Positions 31,856-40,387 of a stretch of 64,000 nucleotides of DNA are shown here, piece after piece. How positions within the stretch are numbered: the stretch's first letter is position 1; each line of letters begins with the position of its first letter. Under the pieces are notes generated by a model that was not told where the DNA came from, did no database searches, and saw nothing but the letters and a program-made list of their open reading frames with translations. The stretch is from RPQJ01 sp963762315 (GTDB lineage Bacteria > Pseudomonadota > Gammaproteobacteria > Steroidobacterales > Steroidobacteraceae): NCBI GenBank assembly GCA_963762315.1, contig CAVXKO010000007.1, positions 310,001 through 374,000 on the forward strand, read 5' to 3'. The translations under genes were made by a program, and so were the position numbers.

Positions 31856-33285
31856 ATGCTCAAGAAGATCTATGCCGCCACCCGCCTCAAGCTCGTAGGC
31901 ACACTGCTCGCCACGTTGACAGCCTTCGCTTCGACGGCTGACGCGCAATCGCTCGAGTGGGGCGCGACCAAGTATTTCCAGTACAACATCGAAAACGTGA
32001 TCGTTACGCCGAACGCTCTGTCCGCAGGCTCCTACGACGTGAAGGTCGTGTTTTCCGTGACGAATCCGACCGTCACCGACCCGCTCGCGGATAACACCTG
32101 GGACATCAAGAACTCAGCCGCCTTCAAGAGCGCATATGGCGCCAGCCTGGCGCTCGACATCACCTGGGATCCGGCAACCGACATGACGGGCACCGGCAGC
32201 GAAAATCCAACGCTTACCAGCATCTCCACGGCTGCGCTCGGCAGCGGAGCGGCGATGCCGGTTCGGGTCACGGGGCTCCAGAGCGCGGCTGTGGCATGTC
32301 TAAGCGAGTTCTTATGCCCTGGCGCCGCATCCCTGCTCCACCGTTACGCCATCACACGGACGGTGCGGCCATCAGGTTCGTGGCCCCGGTGTTCCGTGGC
32401 CGCGTTGCCTTCGAAGGACGCCCGGTCTGCAGCGACGTCGACCCGGCGTATGCCTGTCCGCCGCCGACGGTGACTGCGACCTCCACGACGTTCGTCAACG
32501 TGCCCGTTCGCAGCGCCGCCGCGAACTTCACGTTCGCACCGGCCGACGCATCGACGGCGATGCTGGCGTCAATCCGCGCCGCCCGGTAGTGGACATCCGC
32601 AAGTGCCAGGTCTGCCACGACGGGCGGCCGCACGGCGACACCGTGGTACCTCGGCTCAGCCTGCACGGCGGCAACCGCAATGAGAATCTCGCGGTATGCG
32701 TGGTCTGCCACAACCCGAACCAGACCGATGTTCCCTATCGCTACCTTCCGACTGACCCAGCCGTGGATCCACGCGTCGCAGGCCCCGAAACGCCCATCGA
32801 CTTCAAGACGATGGTCCACTCGATCCACGCGGGCGGCTTCCGCGAGACGCCGTTGGTCATCATCGGTTTCCGCAGTTCGGTCAACGACTTCAGTTATGTG
32901 AAGTTCCCGGCTGAATTGCGCAACTGCATGATTGTACGTCGAGGTGAACGGCAAGGGAACGTTCGAGCTGCCGCTCGCGAAGAGCGTGCTCGGCACGACG
33001 GTGAACACGAAGAGCACATCGTCTGACTCCACCTGCGCTGCGCACGATCAGCGTCAACCCAACCGACGACGTCAAGATTTCGCCCACCGCCGCGGTGTGT
33101 TCATCCTGCCACGACAAGGCAGATGTAGGACTCACATGATTCGCACGGGCGGCGCTTCGTTCTCGACGAACCAATCGGCCATCGGCACCACGGTGATCGA
33201 GCGCTGCGCGAACTGCCATGGACCGGGCAAGGACAAGGACGTGCGCAAGGCACACCAGATCGACGGGTCCGGGCTGGACGACTGA
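31856..33285 (+). pseudogene. OmcA/MtrC-type multiheme c cytochrome, broken by several frameshifts
   Basis: The gene starts with a good site (GGGGAGA, ATG at 31856) and a signal peptide (LVGTLLATLTAFASTADAQ). Its N domain (KYFQYNIENVIVTPNALSAG) is typical of OmcA/MtrC-family decaheme cytochromes, which carry electrons across the outer membrane. Four intact CxxCH heme sites are found in different frames: CQVCH at 32604, CVVCH at 32697, CSSCH at 33098 and CANCH at 33205. A fifth, CMIV, is cut by a frame change near 32930. At least four frame changes occur, and the total of about 470 codons is well short of the family's roughly 700. So deletion as well as frameshift is likely and I call it a pseudogene. 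Confidence 0.75.
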
Positions 33286-33378
33286 ATCGAGAGGGTTAGC
33301 GACGATTCGACGCAGGGGCCGGCAGCAGTGACTCAACCTGCTGTCGGCCTTTCGTTGCGGCTCCCCTGCGGGTTGGCG

Positions 33379-33600
33379 CGGGCTGTCGGCGGCGAAATCG
33401 TAGTCAGGCGGCGACCGGGACCTCGAACAGGCCCTGGCAATGATGCTGCCAACCATAGCAATCCAGCGTGGCGGAGCGGGACCGAGTGCGCCGGCGCGCT
33501 GGGCTGGCGTGAGCCCCGCGATCGCGCGATGCACACGATGGCCGTTGTGGTAATTCCGGAATACCTCCAGCTTTCGCGCCAGATCGACCGAGCCTATCCC
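33379..33600 (-). pseudogene. Integrase-core transposase C-terminal remnant
   Basis: On the minus strand KLEVFRNYHNGHRVHRAIAG and LTPAQRAGA can be read. After a frame change CYGWQHHCQGLFEVPVAA follows with a stop, the usual end of one group of integrase-core transposases. The catalytic core is missing. The neighbouring 33585-33700 belongs to the dispersed repeat shared with 11.5 and 29.1 kb. Confidence 0.65.
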
Positions 33601-33621
33601 GAACCGAACACCGGAAAACCG

Positions 33622-33690
33622 GCTTAGTCTTTTGAGCGCCCCAACGCGGTCAACGGCTTACCGGCATCGCGACCGAACCTTTTCCGAACC
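33622..33690 (+). repeat. Dispersed repeat, partner of 20697-20762
   Basis: Contains TTTTGAGCGCCCCAACGCGG then TCAACGG and CATCGCGACCGAACC, matching 20697-20762 in the same order. It lies between the transposase remnant and the end of the thioredoxin-like gene. Confidence 0.45.
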
Positions 33691-33726
33691 GCGCCGACGC
33701 CCCCCTTCCAGGGACGCGCGTCATGA

Positions 33727-33958
33727 TCAGCTCAGCAGCTTCTTCGCTTCGTCGAGCGACGGCACCTTGCCGCTCAACTTCACGGCGCCATCGACGGCCA
33801 GCGCGGGCGTGAACATCACGCCGAAGTCGGCGAAACGCTTCACGTCGGTAATCTTTTCGAGCTCGTAGGTCAGTCCCATGTCGTGTGCAGCCTGTTCTGT
33901 TACCGCCGGCGAGGGCGCGGCACTTCGCGCAGCCGGAGCCGAGGATCTGGATCTTCAT
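33727..33958 (-). CDS. Small thioredoxin-fold redox protein (frameshifted)
   Basis: A thioredoxin-like protein of about 77 residues. It starts MKIQILGSGCAKCRALAG, with the CxxC redox motif at residues 10-13. After a one-base frame change near 33905 it continues TEQAAHDMGLTYELEKITDV, then RFADFGVMFTPALAVDGAV and ends PSLDEAKKLLS. This is the small redox-active disulfide protein that commonly accompanies ArsP/DUF318 permeases and an ArsR regulator, presumably reducing or delivering the metal or metalloid to the permease. It lies 28 bases after the permease stop. The conserved C-terminal half argues that the frame change is a sequence error. Confidence 0.75.
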
Positions 33959-33986
33959 GCGTCATCTCCCGCGGGGCTGCCCCGCA

Positions 33987-35310
33987 TCAGTTCACCAGAA
34001 GGCCGTAACCCATGCCCGTGATCGTCGCCATGACGACGACCAGCGCTATGTACGTGACGGTCTTCTTCAGGCCGAGAATCGAGTTGAGCACCAGCATGGC
34101 GGGCAGGCTCAGCGCGGGCCCGGCGAGCAGCAGGGCGAGTGCCGGACCGGAACCCATGCCGCTGCCGACGAGACCCTGCACGATCGGGACTTCGGTCAGC
34201 GTGGCGAAATACATGAACGCACCTGCGATCGCGGCGAACAGGTTGGATGCGAGGGAGTTGCCGCCGACGAGCCCGGTGATCCACTCCGACGGAATCATCC
34301 CTTCGTGACCGGGACGACCGAGCAGGAAGCCTGCGACGAGCACACCACCCAGCAGCAGCGGCACGATCTGCTTGGTGTAATCCCACGCCTGGTTGAACCA
34401 CTCGCCGGCTTCATCCTTGCGACCGGCCGTGAGCCACGCGAGCCCGAGTATCGCGACGAGGAACGGCCAGGTCGGGTGCCCGGGCAGTGGCGAACGCGGT
34501 GATCATCGTTGCCGCGGCGACCATGGCGATACGCACCGGCTCGAGCTGAAACCATCGCCATAACATGAACGCCAGCCCGACGCCGAGCCCGGAGGTGATC
34601 AGCCACTTGACCGAGTACACCGCCGCGAAGAAGCCGGTCTTCTGTGAAGCCGCACCCCAGTTCGCGAACACGAGGATACCGACCAGCACGGCGAAGAAGG
34701 CAGCCGTCTGCGACAGCGGCCGTCCGGCCTCCGGCTCAGGCAGTGCAACGGCTGCGGCGGCCTTCTGCTGCTCTTCGTGGCGGAAGATCAATGCCATGAG
34801 CAAGCCGATGATCACGCTGAACGCCACCGCACCCACGGCACGGGCAAGACCCAGCTGTGCACCGAGCACCTTCGCCGTCATGACGATGGCCAGCACGTTG
34901 ATCGCAGGGCCGGAGTAGAGGAATGCCGTCGCCGGGCCGAGTCCTGCGCCCATGCGGTAAATGCCCGAGAACAGCGGCAGCACGGTGCAAGAGCAGACGG
35001 CGAGGATGGTTCCGGAAACGGACCCGACACCGTAAGCGAGAGGCTTCGGTGCCGTGGGTCCCAGGAAGCGCATGACGGACGCCTGCGACACGAACGCGGC
35101 AATCGCGCCGGCGATCCAGAATGCGGGCAGCAGGCACAGCACGACGTGTTCGCGTGCGTACCATTTGGTCAGTTCAAGTGCTTCGCTGACGGCGCCATCG
35201 AAGCGCGGCTCGCCTACGGGGAGAAAGTAGACGGCGGCGAAGACGGCGGCCAGAAGACCGAAGATCTTCAGTTCATGTCGTGCACCGGGCTCGAGAGTAA
35301 GGGTCGCCAT
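33987..35310 (-). CDS. Permease of the ArsP/DUF318 (SO_0444-like) family (frameshifted)
   Basis: An integral membrane permease of about 440 residues with 8-10 hydrophobic segments. The family motif region AVCSCTVLPLFSGIYRMGAG has a Cys-Ser-Cys, followed by PATAFLYSGPAINVLAIVMT. The second half repeats the fold: LTEVPIVQGLVGSGMGSGPA and SLPAMLVLNSILGL. A one-base change near 34480 splits the gene into an N part (start 35310) and a C part ending at 33987; HPTWPFLVAILGLAWLTAGR continues the protein in the second frame. By family it exports metals or (organo)arsenicals. The gene follows the ArsR gene by 21 bases and precedes the thioredoxin-like gene, so the three form a metal-responsive operon. 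Confidence 0.85.
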
Positions 35311-35331
35311 ACTGTTCTCCGTCGTGCCGCC

Positions 35332-35649
35332 TCAAGCGCAGTCACACGCGGCGCGCTTTGCGGTTCGGCCAAGGCGTGCTTTGTCCAGGCAGTCGATGAA
35401 TTGCGGTACGCAGTCCAACTCGAGGCGGTAGAAGATCTTCTGGCCGCGCTTGTCGCTGGACACGACGCCCGCTTCGCGCAGGACGTCGAGGTGCTTCGAG
35501 GTGGTGGACCAGCCCAGCCCGACCGCGTGCACGAGATCGCAAACGCAGCGCTCGCCGTCCATGAGTGTTCGAACAAGCGTCAGCCGTCCGGGGCTCCCGA
35601 GTGCCTTGAAGACTTCATCTGGAGATGCGCGGAGTGGCTTGCTGGCCAT
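35332..35649 (-). CDS. ArsR/SmtB-family metal-sensing repressor
   Basis: A 105-residue winged-helix repressor. The helix-turn-helix region reads VGLGWSTTSKHLDVLREAGV, followed by the wing SSDKRGQKIFYRLEL. Metal-ligand candidates are in GERCVCDLVHA (the Cys-Val-Cys of arsenic-sensing ArsR), in DCVPQFIDCLDKA, and a terminal AACDCA. So As(III) or another soft metal is likely sensed. The ATG at 35649 begins at family homology. A perfect dyad 11 bases upstream of the start is a plausible operator, implying autoregulation. The permease and redox gene follow in the same direction. Confidence 0.9.
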   Translation of the reverse strand: MASKPLRASPDEVFKALGSPGRLTLVRTLMDGERCVCDLVHAVGLGWSTTSKHLDVLREAGVVSSDKRGQKIFYRLELDCVPQFIDCLDKARLGRTAKRAACDCA

Positions 35650-35659
35650 GCGACAAGTA

Positions 35660-35677
35660 TTTCGCCAAACGGCGAAA
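35660..35677. promoter_or_regulatory. Candidate ArsR operator
   Basis: A perfect inverted repeat, TTTCGCC-aaac-GGCGAAA, lies 11 bases upstream of the arsR-type start codon. Position and symmetry fit a repressor operator overlapping the promoter or leader of the minus-strand operon 35649-33727. Confidence 0.6.
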
Positions 35678-36534
35678 CTTGAATCAGGGGCTTCCGCAGG
35701 CTGCGCAGCGCTGCAAGGTCTGGCGCAGCCGCAGCCGAGGGCACATTGCCGCGAACGCCTGCTATTCGCGTTTTGACGCTGCAGGCGTTGCTGGCCGAGC
35801 ACGCCCCCGCCGGGGCGTCGTGATCTCGTGTCGCGGTAGCACCGATTCCAGCGAACGTTCGCGCAGACGCTAGACCTTTGGGGCTCGCGCCGAGAATCCT
35901 ACAGCGGCTACTAACTGTTCGCCGTGCCGCGATCTCCTGACCGAGCCCGCCCCCCAACCGGAATCCCGACCTCTCTCACAAGAATTGCGAACGCCCATCC
36001 CGAACATCGCCTTGGAGGACCTCGGGCCGAGGTCCATCCGAACCGCGCGGCCGCGATGAACCACTCGATGACATCGAGTGATCATTTGATGTTGATCTAA
36101 TGATCCCTCGGAGGGAGGCCCGCACCGCCCACGGGCCCGACCCCACGCGGCCCTCCGCCGACGCACCCAGCGAGCGCACTTCCCTCGCGCCCGACGTGAC
36201 GCGCGGGGCCCGACATGGGAGCCGCCATGCCCGGCACGCGACCGCCGCAGAGGGGACCACTCCGGGCCCGAGGCGGGGCCGTCGCGCGCCCCACCCAATG
36301 AGCCGACGAGGGCCGTCGCGTCACGTCGCCGGAGCGGCGCGCGTAAGTCGATGACCGACATCGAGACGCGTCGGTGCGTCGGGTACCCGCCATCTACAAC
36401 AACTTCAACGTTCAAAGCCACCTGATCCGCCGATCGACGCTTCGCTTGATTCGAGCCAAAGCGGATCGCCCTGGGCAGCGGCGACCCCCTCCGCCTGAGC
36501 GATCGCTCACTCCCGCTCGTTCCGCCTCTAGCGA
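35678..36534. other. Long gene-free region upstream of the metal operon
   Basis: There is no gene I can support in about 850 bases. Open frames on both strands in 36100-36420 are Arg/Gly/Ala-rich products of high G+C without domains. The only structure is the pair of dyads at 36062-36105. The region ends at an IS6-type end (36535). Confidence 0.4.
36062..36105. promoter_or_regulatory. Two adjacent dyads, possible operator or structured site
   Basis: CACTCGA-tgaca-TCGAGTG (36062-36080) is directly followed by GATCATT-12 nt-AATGATC (36080-36105), sharing one G. Both pairs of arms are perfect. This A+T-rich island sits in very G+C-rich DNA. No start codon follows within 100 bases of a recognisable gene, so the target is unknown. 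Confidence 0.35.
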
Positions 36535-36551
36535 CTTAACCTGACAAGACC
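36535..36551 (-). repeat. Solitary IS6-type inverted end
   Basis: CTTAACCTGACAAGACC is the inverse of the left end of the IS6 element at 38444 (GGTACTGTCAGGTTAAG), matching 15 of 17 bases and 12 consecutive ones. No transposase flanks it. It faces the IS6 copy across the amidohydrolase gene, so the 1.9-kb interval is bounded by two IS6-type ends. Confidence 0.6.
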
Positions 36552-36763
36552 TAAGTAAGCACTCCGTGTCGTGGCCAATGAACCTAAATCGCCGCCAATA
36601 TTCATGGTTGTGAATGCTGCATCGCGCCTTGACGAGCGATCCATAGCCTTGCATCGTGAGTACGATCGCGGTGCATCAGGAGATCGACACGCAGATGGAT
36701 TTTGCTGTCGCGTGCCGACGGGTATCAAAAGTCCAACAACTATGACCTCGAGGAGGAGTACGC

Positions 36764-38383
36764 ATGAGCCACGAACCACATGACCATACAGGCGCCTGCT
36801 TCGTTTGCGCCGCGGCCCAGACCGATTCTTCGCCGAGTAACCCATCGGGGCCCGGACCGACCCGGCGGTCGTTTCTGGCCGCCGCCCTCGGCGGATCTTT
36901 GGCAGCGCCATTGCTGGCGCACGCCGCCAGCGACAACAGCCAGGCGAGCGGCGGCGATGTCGATGCCGGCCCGTACCGCAATGAGGGTCGCCACTACGTG
37001 ATCGATGCGGGCCTCGCGCTGGTCGAGGTCGACGGGGCGCTCAAGATCCGCAGGAATGTGGCTATTCTGGTTGATGGCGACCGCATCGTCGACATCGAGG
37101 ACTCATCGGGGGCGTCGCGTCGTTATGGCGAGGCGGCAAGACTCGACGCCCGTCGGCATTTTGTTGTTCCCGGCTTTATCAGCGGTCATACGCACGTGGC
37201 GGGCGGCACGACGACTCGCGGCATCATCGAGATGGGACGATCGTTCGCGCGGCCGCTGGTGCTCGCCGATACCCTCACGGACGAGGAACTCGACGCAGTA
37301 ACGGCATTCAACCTTGCAGAACTGATCATGTCGGGCTGCACTACGCAGGTGGAAATGGCGCTGAGCCTGAAACAGGCCGAGTCCTATGTCCGGGTCGCGA
37401 AACGCCTGGGCGCCCGCGGCTATCCGGGCGGCATGATCCCGGGCATTCACCGCCTGTTCCCGATCTGGTTCCGCGCCAACGACCAAGCGTTGTTCGACTC
37501 CGTGCCCGGCACCCTCGCTGAAATCCAGGCAAACTTGGAATTCGGCCGTCGCAATCGCAATGCCGGCAACGGTCGGATACAGCCGATGATGTCGCCGCAC
37601 GCCACGGATACCCAAACGCCAGAGACGATGCGAGCCCTCGCTGCGGCGGCGGCCGAGCTGGGCACGGGAATCCACATCCACCTGTCGCAGTCTGCCAATG
37701 AAACGAACACGGTAAAGCGGCTGTGGGGGATGACGCCGGCACAGTGGTGCTCGAGCCTCGGTCTCATGAACGGTCCGTTCTTCGGCGCGCATATGAGCGG
37801 CCTCGATTTCGCGGTTGACCCGGCTGTGCTGAACGCCAACGGCGGTGTCTATGCGCACTGCCCATCGGCGGGTGGCGCCGGCGGCGGTACCCAGCCGTAT
37901 CCGGAGGCGCTCGCACAGCAGATGCGCGTCAACATCGGCATCGACACGCATTCCAACGACTATGTCGAGAACCTGAAGCTTGCCGTGCTTTACGGCCAGG
38001 CGCGGCGTTCGCTGATCGGCGCCACCAGCCCGGTCCCCATGACGCAGCCGACGATGTGGCACGCCATCGACGGCGCGACGCGCGTAGCCGCAGCGGGGTT
38101 ACGCCGCCCGGACCTCGGACGCATCGCCGTCGGCGCCAAGGCGGACCTCGTCTCGATCGATGTCAGCGGTCCACTGGTCGGCGTGGGAACTCTGCCGCCG
38201 GAACCGTTGAACAATCTGCTGTACGCGAACGGCATGATGGTGCGTCACGTACTGATCGACGGGCAATTGCAGGTGTGGAACGGTCGATTCGTCGCGGACG
38301 ATCTCAATCGCATTGCCCGTGATGCTGGACGGGCGGTTGGGCGACTGTGGAGCCTGTTGGCGGCCGAGGGGTTCTTTACCTGA
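36764..38383 (+). CDS. Tat-secreted metal-dependent amidohydrolase (AtzA/TrzA-like)
   Basis: A 539-residue protein with a twin-arginine signal (GPTRRSFLAAALGGSLAAPL near residues 32-51), so it is probably exported folded. The catalytic part belongs to the amidohydrolase superfamily: the metal-binding HxH is in SGHTHVAGG near residue 143, a third His in TGIHIHLSQSANE, a His in AHMSGLDF and the catalytic Asp in GIDTHSND. The C-terminal ADLVSIDVSGPL strand returns to the small composite domain. This subgroup includes chlorohydrolases and deaminases acting on ring C-Cl or C-NH2 bonds; the substrate is unknown. GAGGAGGAG precedes the ATG. The gene is enclosed between a solitary IS6-type end and an IS6 copy, suggesting acquisition as an IS6-borne unit. 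Confidence 0.85.
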   Translation: MSHEPHDHTGACFVCAAAQTDSSPSNPSGPGPTRRSFLAAALGGSLAAPLLAHAASDNSQASGGDVDAGPYRNEGRHYVIDAGLALVEVDGALKIRRNVAILVDGDRIVDIEDSSGASRRYGEAARLDARRHFVVPGFISGHTHVAGGTTTRGIIEMGRSFARPLVLADTLTDEELDAVTAFNLAELIMSGCTTQVEMALSLKQAESYVRVAKRLGARGYPGGMIPGIHRLFPIWFRANDQALFDSVPGTLAEIQANLEFGRRNRNAGNGRIQPMMSPHATDTQTPETMRALAAAAAELGTGIHIHLSQSANETNTVKRLWGMTPAQWCSSLGLMNGPFFGAHMSGLDFAVDPAVLNANGGVYAHCPSAGGAGGGTQPYPEALAQQMRVNIGIDTHSNDYVENLKLAVLYGQARRSLIGATSPVPMTQPTMWHAIDGATRVAAAGLRRPDLGRIAVGAKADLVSIDVSGPLVGVGTLPPEPLNNLLYANGMMVRHVLIDGQLQVWNGRFVADDLNRIARDAGRAVGRLWSLLAAEGFFT

Positions 38384-38443
38384 ACCCAATGTTGGTGTGC
38401 GTTGTGGCGGCCGGCTTCCAACCGACCGTCACAGCCTTTCGTC

Positions 38444-39231
38444 GGTACTGTCAGGTTAAGTGGGGTTGGGCAACCATCCCCACATGCACCCATCGGCCAA
38501 TCTCTACAAACGACACCGATTCCCGCCCGCCATCATTCAATACGCGGTCTGGCTCTACCATCGTTTCAACCTCAGCCACCGCGACATTGAGAACCTGCTC
38601 GCCGAGCGGGGAATCGAGGTGAGCTACGAGTCGGTCCGGCTGTGGTGCAACAAGTTCGGCCCGCTGTTTTCCAGACGACTCAAGCGCAGGCACCCCGGGT
38701 TCGGCGACACGTTCTTCATCGATGAGGTATTCGTCACGATCGCGGGGCAGCGTCACTACCTGTGGCGGGCGGTGGATCAGGACGGCGACGTCGTCGATGT
38801 GTACCTACAGGCTCGACGGGACGCCGAGGCGGCCAAGCGATTCTTCCGGCGGTTGCTTAGATCTCACGGCAATTGGCCCTGGAAGATCGTGACCGACAAG
38901 CTGGGCAGCTACGGCGTCGCCCGCCGGGAACTGATGCCGGCCGCGATCCACGACACCGGTCGCTACGCGAACAACCGGGCGGAGCTCTCCCACCAGCCGA
39001 CCCGTGCCCGGGAGCGGGGCATGCGCCGTTTCAGTTCGCCCACGCAGGCGCAGCGATTCTTGAGCGCCCACGCCGTCGTCTACAGCCTGTTCAACCTGCA
39101 ACGCCAGCTGGTGTCGGCGGCGTTCTACCGGCTCCGTCGGGCCCGCGCGTTTGAACGTTGGAACGAAGCGGTTGCGGCGTGAGAATGGCGAACAGCTTCC
39201 GCTCGTCCGATGCCGTTAACTTGTCAATGTC
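38444..39231 (+). mobile_element. IS6-family insertion sequence, 788 bp
   Basis: A complete-looking element: left end GGTACTGTCAGGTTAAG, right end GTTAACTTGTCAATGTC, a degenerate inverted pair with the GTTAA core conserved, and one transposase gene inside. Flanks (CTTTCGTC left, TCAGCCAG right) show no 8-bp duplication, so at least one side has been rearranged. The right end abuts the 891-bp duplicated block exactly. Confidence 0.8.
38484..39182 (+). CDS. IS6-family DDE transposase
   Basis: A 232-residue transposase of normal IS6 length. It has an N-terminal HTH-like region (RFPPAIIQYAVWLYHRFNLS), and DDE residues in GDTFFIDEVFVTI, WKIVTDKLGSYGVA and RAELSHQPTRARERGMRRF. The last of these carries the Glu within the family's usual tail. 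The ATG at 38484 is preferred over a GTG at 38460 that lies on the terminal repeat. IS6 elements transpose replicatively and form cointegrates and translocatable units, which fits the rearranged flanks. It appears intact and could be active. Confidence 0.9.
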   Translation: MHPSANLYKRHRFPPAIIQYAVWLYHRFNLSHRDIENLLAERGIEVSYESVRLWCNKFGPLFSRRLKRRHPGFGDTFFIDEVFVTIAGQRHYLWRAVDQDGDVVDVYLQARRDAEAAKRFFRRLLRSHGNWPWKIVTDKLGSYGVARRELMPAAIHDTGRYANNRAELSHQPTRARERGMRRFSSPTQAQRFLSAHAVVYSLFNLQRQLVSAAFYRLRRARAFERWNEAVAA

Positions 39232-40107
39232 TCAGCCAGCCCGCGGCCAGACGTTGACTGCGGAGTCGTCGCGCAGGTGCTTACCGACGACGAACACCAC
39301 GTAAGCCAGCCACACCATCATGCCAACGTGCAACACGTCGTTTTCGGAAAAGTAGAATCCCCTGCCGTCGTCCCACAGCGTCTTTGTCAATCCGGCGGAC
39401 TGGTACGCAAAGTAGGCCGCCTGGACCCCGACCAGCAGCAGTGTGCCGACCACGAGCGACTCGTCCATGGCGTCATGGTTGCGCAGATATCGGCGCGTGC
39501 TGACCACGATGACGATCAGGATGCCGGGCAGCGCAAAGAGCATCAGGACGAAATAGGACAGCAGCCTCGCGCTCGGCATCATGACCCCCGCGACGCAGAT
39601 CGCTCCGTAGAGGACTGCATTCAGGACCGCGTACCCGATCAAACCGCGGCGCAGACCCGCCGTGGCGCAGGCGTAGGAAACGGCGGTCAGCATGGCGCTT
39701 ACCGACAGTGCCTGCGCGAGGCTGTAGCCGACTTCATAGCCGTCGGTGAGCACGCACAGGTCGCGGCCCGCGCACTTCAGCACGTAGCCGAATGCCTGGT
39801 AGCTGACGCCGGCCAGGGCGGCACCGATGCCGCCGAGCACCAGGGCGATGCCGAGCCAGAATCGCGACGCCTGATCACGTCGCGACACCAGGAAGTAGAT
39901 CCCGGCCGCGAGCCACAAACCCGCCAGCAGGAACACCAGCGCAGTTCCCAGTGGCTCGTCGAGTACCGTGCCGCCGACGGCGATGCACGGACGTTGCTCG
40001 CACCATTGCTGCGGAGTCGTGGGCGGCGCGTAGAGCAATTCGTCGAGTCGCCCACAGCCAGCCAGCCCGGGCGCCATGGCCGCAAGGGTCCACCACCTCG
40101 CTCTCAT
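39232..40107 (-). CDS. Multi-pass membrane protein (copy 2 of a duplicated gene)
   Basis: The same 291-residue membrane protein as at 20850-21725, with about seven hydrophobic segments and a signal-like start ending LAGCG. One residue differs (Val in LIGYAVLNAV). Because the reading frame is open and unmutated, the duplication must be recent. The stop codon coincides with the boundary of the duplicated block and touches the right end of the IS6 element. Upstream of the ATG, DNA differs from that of copy 1, so the two copies probably have different promoters, or this one has none. Function is unknown. Confidence 0.75.
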   Translation of the reverse strand: MRARWWTLAAMAPGLAGCGRLDELLYAPPTTPQQWCEQRPCIAVGGTVLDEPLGTALVFLLAGLWLAAGIYFLVSRRDQASRFWLGIALVLGGIGAALAGVSYQAFGYVLKCAGRDLCVLTDGYEVGYSLAQALSVSAMLTAVSYACATAGLRRGLIGYAVLNAVLYGAICVAGVMMPSARLLSYFVLMLFALPGILIVIVVSTRRYLRNHDAMDESLVVGTLLLVGVQAAYFAYQSAGLTKTLWDDGRGFYFSENDVLHVGMMVWLAYVVFVVGKHLRDDSAVNVWPRAG

Positions 40108-40122
40108 CGGTTGAGTCTGGTC
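39232..40122. repeat. 891-bp duplicated block, copy 2
   Basis: Equal in length and almost identical to 20850-21740. Its left border is the first base after the IS6 element; its right border is 15 bases upstream of the membrane-protein ATG. The block holds one whole reading frame and little else. Confidence 0.9.
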
Positions 40123-40387
40123 TTCGCCCGCGCTGGCTGGCAAGCGCTGCGGGTCTCGGCGCGCAGGCCGGCACGCGCTCGGTCGGAGATCGTCCCCGGC
40201 GATCGGTTGGATCGTGTGACGGGATTCGAACCCTGCTGAGTGGCTTGGGAAGCGCCGACCTGTCGTAAGAACATGTCCAGCCGGCCACCGAACGGCCAGG
40301 CGGGGACGGCCTCCCCTCAACATCTGTGCAATGCATGGAAATCAACCGCCCTACAATCGCAAGACGAGGCTGCGTAAAGGGCTGGAT

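Noticed and set aside
36100..36421. Overlapping open frames on both strands between the metal operon and the amidohydrolase
   Set aside because: Products are low-complexity Arg/Gly/Ala/Pro, typical of G+C-rich non-coding DNA, with no family, ribosome site or conserved context.
40214..40233. T-arm-like GGGTTCGAATCCCGTCACAC on the minus strand, suggesting a tRNA gene
   Set aside because: No anticodon arm, D-arm or matching acceptor strand could be found at the right distances; at most it is a short tRNA fragment.
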